DNA from: Nocardia flavorosea | GTDB taxonomy: Bacteria > Actinomycetota > Actinomycetes > Mycobacteriales > Mycobacteriaceae | Assembly: GCF_015477805.1 (NCBI RefSeq) | Contig: NZ_JADLQL010000001.1 | Location: forward strand, 1,364,001-1,428,000 | Length of the DNA: 64,000 nucleotides | Direction of reading: 5' to 3' | Part shown: one piece after another, positions 33,669 through 42,096 of the stretch | Layout of the letters: each line of letters starts with the position of its first letter | Position numbering within the stretch: position 1 is the first letter of the stretch | Position numbers and translations under genes: made by a program | The notes under the pieces: generated by a model | The model's input: the letters and a program-made list of their open reading frames with translations, nothing else | Told to the model about the DNA's origin: nothing | Databases searched by the model: none

Positions 33669-33982
33669 AGCGCACCCCCCGCCGCGCCGAGCGCGCCGGC
33701 GGTGCCGTCGTCGGTGAGGTCGTAGTTGAGCGCGGAGGAGAACGCCGCTTGGGACAGGTGCTGATATTTGGCCGCGAGATCGTTGATATCGCGGGTCTGC
33801 AGCACCTGCGCGGCGGCGAACATGGCCAGATAGTCGGCGCCGATCAAACCGAACACCGGCGTCAGCGCGGCGATATTGCGCAGGGCATCGATATTGGCGA
33901 CACCGGCGATTTCGGTGCCGATCCCGGCGTTCGTGGTACCGAACACCCGTAGCGCTTCGGTTTCCACCGAGGTATTGCTCAT
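33665..33982 (-). CDS. EspC-like type VII secretion target
   Basis: A 105-aa helical protein of the EspC/type VII target type (SVETEALRVFGTTNAGIGTEI start). Near its C terminus Y87-DLT-D91 fits the YxxxD/E export signal of ESX substrates. It lacks a Sec signal peptide. ATG 33982 has GGGGGAG upstream, and the stop overlaps the large partner gene by four bases (GTGA), so the two are probably co-translated and co-exported as a pair. Confidence 0.72.
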   Translation of the reverse strand: MSNTSVETEALRVFGTTNAGIGTEIAGVANIDALRNIAALTPVFGLIGADYLAMFAAAQVLQTRDINDLAAKYQHLSQAAFSSALNYDLTDDGTAGALGAAGGAL

Positions 33983-34135
33983 CGGGCTCCCCCCTGATTC
34001 ATCGTGAACATCATCGCCACCGCGTGAAACTTCTCGTGTGCCACAACGACACGCGCCCCTGCGGCATCAAATGGTTGCCGACCGAATATAGCCCACCCCT
34101 CCGTTCCCGGACGAGACCGCGCCCGGACGCGAAAC

Positions 34136-34149
34136 TAGAACAGGTTGCA
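34136..34149 (+). promoter_or_regulatory. KstR-type box 1
   Basis: TAGAACAGGTTGCA fits TNNAACNNGTTNNA. Its centre is 17 bp from that of box 2, placing both on the same promoter. Confidence 0.5.
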
Positions 34150-34152
34150 AAT

Positions 34153-34166
34153 TAGAACGAGTTCTA
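34153..34166 (+). promoter_or_regulatory. KstR-type box 2, perfect palindrome over the -10
   Basis: TAGAACGAGTTCTA fits TNNAACNNGTTNNA and is a perfect palindrome apart from its central two bases. It overlaps the -10-like TATATT at 34165-34170, a repressing position. Confidence 0.6.
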
Positions 34167-34180
34167 TATTGTCGTCCGCA
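34165..34180 (+). promoter_or_regulatory. Probable leaderless promoter of the epimerase gene
   Basis: TATATT (34165-34170) is followed 9 nt later by the A of ATG 34180, and there is no Shine-Dalgarno sequence in GTCGTCCGC before the start. A transcript starting on or within two bases of the ATG is likely. Confidence 0.5.
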
Positions 34181-35181
34181 TGAAGGTCGCAGTGACCGGC
34201 GCAGCCGGCTACCTGGGTACGAATCTGCTCCCGTTGCTCGCCGAGCGCGGCGACGAGATCACCGCCATAGACCGGGTAGCGCCCCGGCACGCCGCCGCGG
34301 AGAACGTCACCTGGGTGAGCGCCGATGTCCTGGATCCGGCCTCCATGCGGGCCGCCCTCGACGGCGCCGAGGTGGTGTACCACCTGGTCGCAGTGATCAC
34401 CCTGGCAAACAAGAACGACCTCGCCTGGCGCGTGAACACCGAGGGCGTACGTGTCGTGGCCGAGGCCGCCCACGCCGTGGGCGTCCGCCGGTTCGTGCAC
34501 GCGAGTTCGATTCACGCCTTCGACCAGTACAGCTGCGGCGGCTCGATCGACGAAACCACCCTGCGCTCCACCGACGCGGGCCTGCCTGTCTACGACCGGT
34601 CCAAATGGGCCGGTGAGATCGAACTCCGGAAGGTGATCGAATCCGGCCTGGACGCGGTCCTGTGCAACCCCACCGGCGTCTTCGGCCCCGCCGACCACGG
34701 AACCCCGCTCTCGCGGATCAACCGCTCCCTGCGCGACGCCGCGCGCGGCCGTATCCCCGCCATGATCGACGGCGGTTTCGACCTGGTCGACGTCCGAGAT
34801 GTGGCACGCGGCCTGATCCTCGCCGGTGAACACGGCCGTACCGGGGAGAATTACCTGCTCGGCGGCGAGATGATCTCCATGCTCGAGCTCTGCCGGATGG
34901 CCGCCCGGCACGGCGGCAAACGAGGGCCCCGTTTCTCCATCTCGCCGAAGCTCGTCGCCGGTCTCATCCCGGTGATGGAGCCGATCGGTAAACGCCTGGG
35001 GACCGATGTCGTCTCCAAGGCGGCGCTCGGCGCGTTGGTTTCGGCGCCGCTGGTCGACCACGGTAAAGCCGCCGGCGAACTGGGGTATAAGCCCCGGCCG
35101 ATCGACGATACCGTGCGCGATCTGGTGGCCTTCTTCGCCGACCCCCACGCCCCGCTCCCGGATTTCGACCCGGCTGCTTGA
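34180..35181 (+). CDS. NAD-dependent epimerase/dehydratase, extended SDR (possible sterol-linked dehydrogenase)
   Basis: A 333-aa extended short-chain dehydrogenase. The nucleotide loop GAAGYLG is at 7-13, the acidic residue after strand 2 is D31, and the catalytic Y138-x3-K142 is in VYDRSKWAG; upstream serines in HASSIHAF complete the triad. The family includes sugar-nucleotide epimerases and 3-beta-hydroxysteroid dehydrogenases. Tandem KstR-type boxes on its promoter favour a role in steroid or lipid breakdown, but the substrate is inferred from the operator only. Its stop codon overlaps the -35 of the next gene. Confidence 0.9.
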   Translation: MKVAVTGAAGYLGTNLLPLLAERGDEITAIDRVAPRHAAAENVTWVSADVLDPASMRAALDGAEVVYHLVAVITLANKNDLAWRVNTEGVRVVAEAAHAVGVRRFVHASSIHAFDQYSCGGSIDETTLRSTDAGLPVYDRSKWAGEIELRKVIESGLDAVLCNPTGVFGPADHGTPLSRINRSLRDAARGRIPAMIDGGFDLVDVRDVARGLILAGEHGRTGENYLLGGEMISMLELCRMAARHGGKRGPRFSISPKLVAGLIPVMEPIGKRLGTDVVSKAALGALVSAPLVDHGKAAGELGYKPRPIDDTVRDLVAFFADPHAPLPDFDPAA

Positions 35182-35206
35182 CAGCAGTTAGAACGCGTGT
35201 TCGACT
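35178..35206 (+). promoter_or_regulatory. LexA-controlled promoter of the radical SAM gene
   Basis: The -35 TTGACA (35178-35183) overlaps the upstream TGA stop, 17 bp of spacer follow, and the -10 is TCGACT (35201-35206). The start codon lies 6 nt further on, so the transcript is probably leaderless. Confidence 0.6.
35189..35204 (+). promoter_or_regulatory. LexA-type SOS box
   Basis: TAGAACGCGTGTTCGA matches TCGAAC-N4-GTTCGA at 11 of 12 arm positions, and its centre GCGT fits the preferred RNRY. It fills the space between -35 and -10. Confidence 0.75.
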
Positions 35207-35212
35207 GGTCGC

Positions 35213-36229
35213 GTGCGGTGGCAGAACCAGACCCTGGACGCCGACGACGGCGCACTGCCCGGCCTCGGCCGGGCCGGGTTCGCCCGCACCGTACAGACCC
35301 CGGAGTTCGAGGGCATCACCTTTCACGAGGTGCTCTGCAAGAGCGCGCTGAACAAGGTCCCCGACGGCTCCCACCTTCCGTTCCGGTGGACGATCAACCC
35401 GATGCGCGGATGTTCGCATGCGTGCCGCTACTGCTTCGCCCGCGGATCGCACGAGTACCTCGAACTCGATGCCGGAACGGATTTCGACACCCAGATCGTG
35501 GTGAAGACGAATATCGCGGCGGTCCTGCGCCGGGAACTCACCCGCCGGTCCTGGCATCGGGAACAGGTGGCGCTGGGCACCAATACCGATCCCTATCAGC
35601 GGGCCGAGGGCCGATATCGGCTGATGCCCGGAATCATCGGGGCCCTCACCGATTCCGGTACGCCGTTCTCTCTCCTCACCAAAGGCACGCTGCTGCACCG
35701 GGATCTACCGCTGCTGAGCCTGGCCGCACGCGAAGTCCCGGTGCATATCGGGATTTCACTGGCCCTGCTGGACCCGGAGTTGCAGCGCGGCCTGGAACCC
35801 GGCACCCCGGGCCCACGGGCCCGCCTGGATCTGGTCCGCGCCTGCGGTGATGCCGGTTTCGCGGTCAATGTGATGGTGGCGCCGGTGCTTCCGTATCTCA
35901 CCGACGGCCGGGCCCAGCTCGACGAACTGTTCGGCGAACTGGCCGCGGCCGGCGCCGGGTCGGCGGTCGTCGTTCCGCTGCATCTGCGCGGTAGTACGCG
36001 TGGCTGGTTCCTGGGCTGGCTCGCCGAAACCCATCCGGCGCTGCTGCGCCGGTACCGGCAGCTCTACCGGCGCGGCGCGGCGGTCGCTCCCGAGTACGCG
36101 TCGTGGCTCCGGGAACGGGTCGATCCACTACTGCGCGAGCACGGGTTGCGCCCGGATGAACCACGTCTTCCGCAGGCCCGTCCGGCACCGGAACCCGCCC
36201 GCACGCCGCAACTGGAACTGTTCGCCTGA
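35213..36229 (+). CDS. Rv2578c-family radical SAM protein (SplB-like)
   Basis: A 338-aa radical SAM enzyme. The [4Fe-4S] cluster motif CSHACRYC gives C67, C71 and C74 (CxxxCxxC), preceded by TINPMRGCSHACRYCFAR as in Rv2578c and SplB-like enzymes. ALGTNTDPYQ and LLTKGTLLHRDLPLL are further family marks. The biochemical role is unknown; SplB itself repairs spore photoproduct. GTG 35213 (VRWQNQTLDA) is used because the LexA-regulated promoter ends directly before it. The Rv2578c gene of M. tuberculosis is, as I recall, among its LexA-regulated genes, which this box would parallel. Confidence 0.92.
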   Translation: MRWQNQTLDADDGALPGLGRAGFARTVQTPEFEGITFHEVLCKSALNKVPDGSHLPFRWTINPMRGCSHACRYCFARGSHEYLELDAGTDFDTQIVVKTNIAAVLRRELTRRSWHREQVALGTNTDPYQRAEGRYRLMPGIIGALTDSGTPFSLLTKGTLLHRDLPLLSLAAREVPVHIGISLALLDPELQRGLEPGTPGPRARLDLVRACGDAGFAVNVMVAPVLPYLTDGRAQLDELFGELAAAGAGSAVVVPLHLRGSTRGWFLGWLAETHPALLRRYRQLYRRGAAVAPEYASWLRERVDPLLREHGLRPDEPRLPQARPAPEPARTPQLELFA

Positions 36230-36452
36230 ACCCGGACGCCCGTTCGGCGGGCCGGTGCGGACCCAGGACGCGGCGCAGCCGCACGGAACGTTCGTGTGAA
36301 GTGGTCTCGCCGACTCGGGCCGATCCTCCGGGCACTCCCACCGGACCGCGCGCCGACGGCGCACCGGACGCGCACTTTCCCGGCGCGACGCCCCCCGGCA
36401 AGGGTAGGTTGGCGACTGGTAGCTCATTTCGACGAGGAAGTGAAGCACACAT

Positions 36453-38414
36453 ATGGTCTCGCACCCCGACAACATCGCCCCGTCCGATCCCGCGACCGCC
36501 GAAAACCCGCCCGGTGCAGCGGTACTGGATCGCGTCGTCATCCGGTTCGCCGGGGATTCCGGTGACGGTATGCAGCTCACCGGTGACCGATTCACCCACG
36601 AGGCGGCGGCGTTCGGCAACGATCTGGCCACCCAGCCCAACTTCCCGGCCGAGATCCGGGCTCCGCAGGGCACCCTGCCGGGTGTGTCGTCGTTCCAGAT
36701 CCAGATCGCCGACCACGATATCCTCACCGCCGGAGACCAGCCGGATGTGCTGGTCGCGATGAACCCGGCGGCACTGAAGGCCAATCTGGCCGAGTTACCG
36801 CGCGGCTGCACCCTCATCGTCAACACCGACGAGTTCACCAAACGCAACCTCACCAAGGTCGGCTACACCGCCGATCCACTCGCCGGCGAGGACCTCGCGG
36901 ATTTCGTCGTGCACCGGGTCCCGATGACGTCGTTGACCCTGGCGGCCACCGAACCCGCCGGTGTGGGCAAAAAGGATGGTCAGCGGGCGAAGAACATGTT
37001 CGCCCTCGGCCTGCTGTCCTGGATGTACGGGCGGCCCATCGGCGGCACCGAGAAGTTCCTGCGGGAGAAGTTCGCGAAGAAACCGGAAATCGCCGAGGCC
37101 AATATCCTCGCCTTCCGATCCGGCTGGAACTACGGCGAAACCACCGAGGCGTTCGCTACTACCTACCGGGTCGCCCCGGCCGCGCTGCCCGCAGGCACCT
37201 ATCGGCAGATCACCGGGAACACCGCCCTGGCCTACGGCCTTATCACCGCCGGCTCGCTGGCGGGCATCCCGCTGTTCCTCGGCACCTATCCGATCACACC
37301 GGCCTCCGATATCCTGCACGAGCTGAGCAAACACAAGAACTTCGGTGTCACCACTTTCCAGGCCGAGGACGAGATCGCCGGGATCGGCGCCGCGCTGGGC
37401 GCCGCGATCGGTGGTGCCCTCGGAGTCACCAGCACGTCCGGGCCGGGGCTGGCGCTCGAGAGCGAAACCATCGGGCTGGCGGTGATGACCGAACTGCCGC
37501 TGGTGATCGTCGATGTCCAGCGCGGTGGGCCGTCCACCGGTTTGCCGACCAAGACGGAGCAAGCCGATCTGCTGCAGGCCCTCTACGGCCGCAACGGCGA
37601 ATCCCCGGTCGCGGTGCTGGCGCCGCGCTCACCGGCCGATTGCTTCGCCACCGCGGTAGAAGCGTCCCGGATCGCGCTCACCTACCGGACACCCGTTCTC
37701 CTGCTGTCCGACGGGGCGATCGCCAACGGGTCCGAGCCGTGGGCCATCCCGGCGGTGAGCGAACTGGAACCGATCGACCCGGCGTTCGAACCCGCGGGCG
37801 ACGATGATTTCCAGCCCTATGCCCGCGATCCGGAGACCCTCGCCCGCCCCTTGGCGGTACCGGGCACCGCGGGCCGCGCGCACCGGATCGGTGGACTGGA
37901 AAAAGCCGACGGCAGCGGTGACATCTCCTACGATCCGGCCAACCACGAGCTGATGGTGCGGCTGCGCCAGGCCAAGATCGACGGTATCTCGGTACCGCCC
38001 GCCGAGGTCGACGATCCCGACGGGCAAGCTCGAGTCCTGCTCATCGGGTGGGGCAGCTCCTACGGGCCGATCGGCGAGGCCTGCCGCCGTGTCCGCCGCC
38101 GCGGGGCCCGGGTCGCCCAGCTACATCTGCGCCACCTCAATCCGCTACCGCCGGACCTCGGCGACGTCCTGCGCCGCTACGACACCGTGGTGGCGCCCGA
38201 GATGAACGGCGGCCAGCTGGCCTGGTTGCTGCGGGCCGAGTATCTCGTGGACGTGCAACCATGGACGAAGGTGGCGGGAACGGCATTCTCTGCCCAGGAA
38301 CTGGTCGGCGTGATCGACGCGGCCCTGGACGGCACACTTACCGAACTGGAGCAGAGCAAGGCCTTCACCGCGCGAGCTCGAGCGACGTATCGGGGGAACG
38401 GGGGCACCGCATGA
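36453..38414 (+). CDS. korA: 2-oxoglutarate:ferredoxin oxidoreductase, alpha (fused gamma-alpha) subunit
   Basis: KorA with KorB oxidatively decarboxylates 2-oxoglutarate to succinyl-CoA, passing electrons to ferredoxin; in mycobacteria this offers an alternative to the 2-oxoglutarate dehydrogenase complex. The 653-aa protein has the fused gamma domain at the N terminus (VIRFAGDSGDGMQLTGDRF, residues about 30-48), then the pyrimidine-binding domain (GTYPITPASDILHEL, STSGPGLALESE, DVQRGGPSTGLPTKTEQADL) and a C-terminal transketolase-type domain. ATG 36453 has GAGGAAG upstream. Its TGA overlaps a 26-codon ORF that leads to korB. Confidence 0.96.
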   Translation: MVSHPDNIAPSDPATAENPPGAAVLDRVVIRFAGDSGDGMQLTGDRFTHEAAAFGNDLATQPNFPAEIRAPQGTLPGVSSFQIQIADHDILTAGDQPDVLVAMNPAALKANLAELPRGCTLIVNTDEFTKRNLTKVGYTADPLAGEDLADFVVHRVPMTSLTLAATEPAGVGKKDGQRAKNMFALGLLSWMYGRPIGGTEKFLREKFAKKPEIAEANILAFRSGWNYGETTEAFATTYRVAPAALPAGTYRQITGNTALAYGLITAGSLAGIPLFLGTYPITPASDILHELSKHKNFGVTTFQAEDEIAGIGAALGAAIGGALGVTSTSGPGLALESETIGLAVMTELPLVIVDVQRGGPSTGLPTKTEQADLLQALYGRNGESPVAVLAPRSPADCFATAVEASRIALTYRTPVLLLSDGAIANGSEPWAIPAVSELEPIDPAFEPAGDDDFQPYARDPETLARPLAVPGTAGRAHRIGGLEKADGSGDISYDPANHELMVRLRQAKIDGISVPPAEVDDPDGQARVLLIGWGSSYGPIGEACRRVRRRGARVAQLHLRHLNPLPPDLGDVLRRYDTVVAPEMNGGQLAWLLRAEYLVDVQPWTKVAGTAFSAQELVGVIDAALDGTLTELEQSKAFTARARATYRGNGGTA

Positions 38415-38491
38415 TCCGGTCAGGTCCCGAGACGGTAGCGGAGTGTGGCCGCGGAGGGCCCTCGATCATGCGCGAAAGGGGCACAGCATGA
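38411..38491 (+). CDS. Small 26-codon ORF bridging korA and korB
   Basis: ATG 38411 overlaps the korA stop as ATGA, and its TGA (38489-38491) overlaps the korB start as ATGA. The peptide MIRSGPETVAECGRGGPSIM-RERGTA has no recognised domain. The double four-base overlap suggests that translation passes through it by termination-reinitiation to couple korA and korB in stoichiometric amounts. KorB also has its own Shine-Dalgarno (GAAAGGGG) inside this ORF, so coupling may be partial. Whether the peptide has any function is unknown. Confidence 0.4.
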   Translation: MIRSGPETVAECGRGGPSIMRERGTA

Positions 38492-39573
38492 CCATTATCG
38501 ATACCTCACCGACCGGTGCGGACCTCGGCATCACCCCCGTCTCGGGTTCGACCGGCGTACCGCGCGCGGATGGTCCGCAGAAGGCGAAGGACTACACCTC
38601 CGATCAGGAGGTGCGCTGGTGCCCCGGCTGCGGCGACTACGTCATCCTCGCCACGGTGCGCGGTTTCCTGGCCGAACTCGGCCTGCGCCGGGAGAACCTC
38701 ATGTTCGTCTCCGGAATCGGCTGCTCGAGCCGATTCCCGTATTACCTCGACGCCTACGGGATCCACTCGATCCACGGCCGGGCTCCCGCCATCGCCACCG
38801 GGCTGGCGGTGACCCGCCCGGATCTGTCGGTGTGGGTGGTCACCGGGGACGGAGATGCGCTCTCCATCGGCGGAAACCACCTGATCCACGCGCTACGCCG
38901 CAATGTGAACATGACCATCCTGCTGTTCAACAACCGGATCTACGGTCTCACCAAAGGGCAGTACTCCCCCACATCCGAAGCGGGTAAGGTCACCAAATCG
39001 ACGCCCATGGGTTCGGTCGATCATCCGTTCAACACCCTGTCGGTCGCGCTGGGCGCGGAAGCGACCTTCGCTGCCCGGGCGCTGGACTCCGATCGCGCGG
39101 GTCTCACGGAGGTGTTGCGCGCCGCCGCCGAACACCGCGGCACCTCGTTCGTGGAGATCCTGCAGGACTGCCCGATCTTCAACGACGGTTCCTTCGATGT
39201 GCTGCGGCGCGGCGACAGCGAATCCCGCCTCATCCGGCTCCGGCACGGTGAACCCCTGCGCTTCGGCACCGACAGCGAATACGCGGTGGTGCAACGCGGT
39301 TTCGGACTCGCCGTGGCACCGACAGCCGAAGTTGCCGAGGACGAGATCGTCGTCCACGACGCCCACCGCGATGATCCCGAGTACGCCTACGCCCTGTCGC
39401 GCCTTTCCGACCAGGATCTGGACCACGTGGTCACCGGTATCTTCCGGGCCGTCCGGCGAGCAACCTACGACGACGGCGTCCGGGCGCAGACCAGCGCGGC
39501 CCAGGAGAAGATCCCGCCCGGGCCCGACGCGCTACAGCGTCTGCTCACCGGATCGGAGACCTGGACGGTCTGA
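38488..39573 (+). CDS. korB: 2-oxoglutarate:ferredoxin oxidoreductase, beta subunit
   Basis: KorB binds thiamine diphosphate and a [4Fe-4S] cluster. The 361-aa sequence has CPGCG (C45, C48), C79 in SGIGCSSRFP, and the TPP/Mg motif GDGDALSIGGNH followed by LLFNNRIYGLTKGQYSPTS. ATG 38488 is selected by GAAAGGGG 7 nt upstream and by fit to the family N terminus; a longer frame starts at 38443. It ends at 39573 opposite a convergent membrane-protein gene. Confidence 0.96.
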   Translation: MTIIDTSPTGADLGITPVSGSTGVPRADGPQKAKDYTSDQEVRWCPGCGDYVILATVRGFLAELGLRRENLMFVSGIGCSSRFPYYLDAYGIHSIHGRAPAIATGLAVTRPDLSVWVVTGDGDALSIGGNHLIHALRRNVNMTILLFNNRIYGLTKGQYSPTSEAGKVTKSTPMGSVDHPFNTLSVALGAEATFAARALDSDRAGLTEVLRAAAEHRGTSFVEILQDCPIFNDGSFDVLRRGDSESRLIRLRHGEPLRFGTDSEYAVVQRGFGLAVAPTAEVAEDEIVVHDAHRDDPEYAYALSRLSDQDLDHVVTGIFRAVRRATYDDGVRAQTSAAQEKIPPGPDALQRLLTGSETWTV

Positions 39574-39954
39574 CCGGCGCATTCCCTCTCGCGCCGCGGG
39601 CCGGCCCGGGCAGCCGGATCGGCCCACGCGGCGGTTTTCGGCGCAAGGTACCGCGTCCCGATAATCACCTGGAATGCGGTGCTCACTCCGCTGCACCGAG
39701 CCGGCCGGGCGAGCCGGACCATCGCCGAAGCGATCGGCACGGCACTCCGGCAGCGGTGTGCAGTCCCGGCCTGTCCGCCTTTCGGAGCTTTGCAACCCGC
39801 TCGACGCCGCCACGGTGCCGGCATCCCGGCGCGTTCGTTCTCCGCGCCGCCGCGCACGGCGGGTGCACACACCTGCGCTGCCCAGCCGCCGAGGTCACCG
39901 ATATCCAGACTGCTCACGCATCTCGGGACGGCGACTCATCGACCGCCACCTGTC
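39574..39954. other. 381 bp convergent intergenic region, nothing clear
   Basis: Only a weak GGCGC/GCGCC hairpin just after korB was seen. Open frames on either strand lack coding character. Confidence 0.55.
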
Positions 39955-40599
39955 TCAAAACAGTCCGGTGATCTCCTGGTCCGTGAGGACGATCGGTGCG
40001 ACATAGTCCTTGGACCGGGCCGCGGTGGCCGCCCGGTACAGCGGGCGCTCCGGGAGGGCGGCATCGCGGGCTTCGGCGCGCAACTGGTGGACCAGTAGGT
40101 CGGCTACCGCGAGGCCGGCGGCGAGTTCGCTGCGCGACAGCGCGTCGGCGAGCCGGCGCAGGCCCAGGATATGCAGTTCACGGCCGCTGCCCGCATCTGT
40201 GTACATGGCAAGCGGCACCAGTTGGCGGTCCGGGCCGGCCGTGAGCCGCAGGATCACCCGGCTCAGACGGCCCGGGTGTACCAGCAACTCGACACCGGTT
40301 ACGGCGGGCACTCGCAACCGGCGCGTCCGCCACAGTGTCCGCGCGTAGAGTGTGTTCCCGGCCAGCCACAGGCGCCGCCGCCGGACTGCCAGAACGTACC
40401 CGGCGGCCGGTACGGCCACCACGAGCGCCGCCACCACACCGGTGACCGGCCCCAGGAACAGTCCGGCCACCAGACCGACGACCAGGGCGAGACAAACCGC
40501 GACCAGCACCAGGCGGCGCAGCACCGGCGCGTACATCTCGGGTGCAACCAGGTCCAATCCGATTCGCTGATCGGCATCGGGTGGGGGCGAATCGGTCAC
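39955..40599 (-). CDS. Two-helix membrane protein of unknown function, downstream of hisS
   Basis: A 214-aa protein with a hydrophobic hairpin of two membrane helices (about residues 28-48 and 50-71), followed by a cytoplasmic part that starts with basic RRRRLWLAGNTLYARTLWRT and contains beta-type repeats (VELLVHPGRLSRVILRLTAG), suggestive of a PH-like domain. No family recognised with confidence. GTG 40599 (VTDSPPPDADQ). It follows hisS in the same direction after 42 bp and may be co-transcribed. Confidence 0.75.
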   Translation of the reverse strand: MTDSPPPDADQRIGLDLVAPEMYAPVLRRLVLVAVCLALVVGLVAGLFLGPVTGVVAALVVAVPAAGYVLAVRRRRLWLAGNTLYARTLWRTRRLRVPAVTGVELLVHPGRLSRVILRLTAGPDRQLVPLAMYTDAGSGRELHILGLRRLADALSRSELAAGLAVADLLVHQLRAEARDAALPERPLYRAATAARSKDYVAPIVLTDQEITGLF

Positions 40600-40641
40600 G
40601 GCAGCGCTTTTCGGTCCGGGAGCAGGGTCGCCCGCAGAGTA

Positions 40642-41907
40642 CTACGGGCGGTCGGACAGGGTGGCGACGATCTCCGCCAACGGGATCTGCCGCTGATCGC
40701 CCGTGCGCATATCCTTCAGCCCGATGGTCTGTTCGGCGAGATCGCGGTCGCCGAGAATCAGCGTATAGCGGGCGCCCGACCGGTCGGCGGCCTTCATGGC
40801 TCCTTTGACCCCGCGGTCGCCGTAGACCAGGTCGACGCTGATCCCGGCGGCCCGGAGTTCCCCGGCCAGCACCACCATCCGCTGTTTCGCGGCATCGCCG
40901 AGCGGAACCCCGAATACTTCGCAGCGGGCCGGATCGCCCGCGGCGACCCCTTCGGCGGCGAGCGCCAGGACGGTGCGGTCCACCCCGAGCCCGAACCCGA
41001 TACCGGACAGCGCCTGCCCACCGAGTTCCGCCATCAGACCGTCGTAGCGGCCGCCGCCGCCGATCCCGGATTGTGCGCCCAGGCCGTCGTGCACGAATTC
41101 GAAGGTCGTCTTCGTGTAGTAGTCCAGGCCACGCACCATCCGCGGGTTCAGCACATACGGCACGCCGAGCGCGTCGAGGTGGGCGAGGACCCGGTCGAAG
41201 TGGTTTTTCGCCGTTTCGGACAGGTGATCGAGCATCAGCGGCGCGTCGGCGGTCAGCTCGCGGACCTCGGGCCGTTTGTCGTCGAGTACGCGCAGCGGGT
41301 TGATCTCGGCGCGGCGGCGGGTTTCGGCGTCGAGGTCGAGACCGAACAGGAATTCCTGCAACCGCTCGCGATACTGCGGACGGCAGGTTTCGTCGCCGAG
41401 CGAGGTGATCTCGAGCCGGAAACCGGTCAGGCCCAGACTGCGGAACCCGGCGTCGGCGACCGCGATCACTTCGGCGTCCAGCGCGGGATCGTCGACGCCG
41501 ATGGCCTCCACCCCGACCTGCTGCAGTTGCCGGTAGCGACCCTTCTGGGGGCGCTCGTAACGGAAGAACGGACCCGCGTAGCTCAGTTTCACCGGTAGTT
41601 GACCGCGGTCCAGACCGTGTTCGATCACCGCGCGCATCACCCCGGCGGTGCCTTCCGGCCGCAGGGTCACGCTGCGTTCGCTGCGGTCGGAGAAGGTGAA
41701 CATCTCCTTGCTCACCACGTCGGTGGACTCACCGACGCCGCGCGCGAACAGTTCGGTGTCCTCGAAGATCGGCAGCTCGATATGCCCGTACCCGGCGAGT
41801 CGGGCGGCGCGGAGCAGGCCGTCGCGCACCGCGACGAACTCGGCCGAACCGGGCGGGACGTAATCCGGCACCCCCTTCGGGGCGGAGAAGCTGCTGGTCT
41901 TGGTCAC
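40642..41907 (-). CDS. hisS: Histidyl-tRNA synthetase
   Basis: A 421-aa class II synthetase. [15 protein letters not shown] begins the core, motif 2 is [17 protein letters not shown], the histidine A motif is [12 protein letters not shown], and the histidine-binding GGGRYDGL with [15 protein letters not shown] follows; the C terminus is the anticodon-binding domain. GTG 41907 ([12 protein letters not shown]) matches the family N terminus. Divergent from ppiB, as in the M. tuberculosis hisS-ppiB-relA region. Confidence 0.97.
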   Translation of the reverse strand: MTKTSSFSAPKGVPDYVPPGSAEFVAVRDGLLRAARLAGYGHIELPIFEDTELFARGVGESTDVVSKEMFTFSDRSERSVTLRPEGTAGVMRAVIEHGLDRGQLPVKLSYAGPFFRYERPQKGRYRQLQQVGVEAIGVDDPALDAEVIAVADAGFRSLGLTGFRLEITSLGDETCRPQYRERLQEFLFGLDLDAETRRRAEINPLRVLDDKRPEVRELTADAPLMLDHLSETAKNHFDRVLAHLDALGVPYVLNPRMVRGLDYYTKTTFEFVHDGLGAQSGIGGGGRYDGLMAELGGQALSGIGFGLGVDRTVLALAAEGVAAGDPARCEVFGVPLGDAAKQRMVVLAGELRAAGISVDLVYGDRGVKGAMKAADRSGARYTLILGDRDLAEQTIGLKDMRTGDQRQIPLAEIVATLSDRP

Positions 41908-42096
41908 GGTGAACCAGTTTCCACCACCCGGCCCGGTCGAGTCCAACCGGTTACCGCGACCGCAGCGCCCGCCCGGCAGTACCGGGCGATATCCGGGGGC
42001 TCACAGCCGGAGATGGCAGACTCTCATTCCGGAACCAACAGACCAGAAGCGACCGGCCGGGCCCGGGCCCGGCCGCCGCACGGGAGGAACGTGGTA

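Noticed and set aside
34490..34520. GGTTCGATTC-like TPsiC-arm sequence inside the epimerase gene (near AGTTCGATTC)
   Set aside because: It lies in coding sequence and has no cloverleaf or acceptor stem around it.
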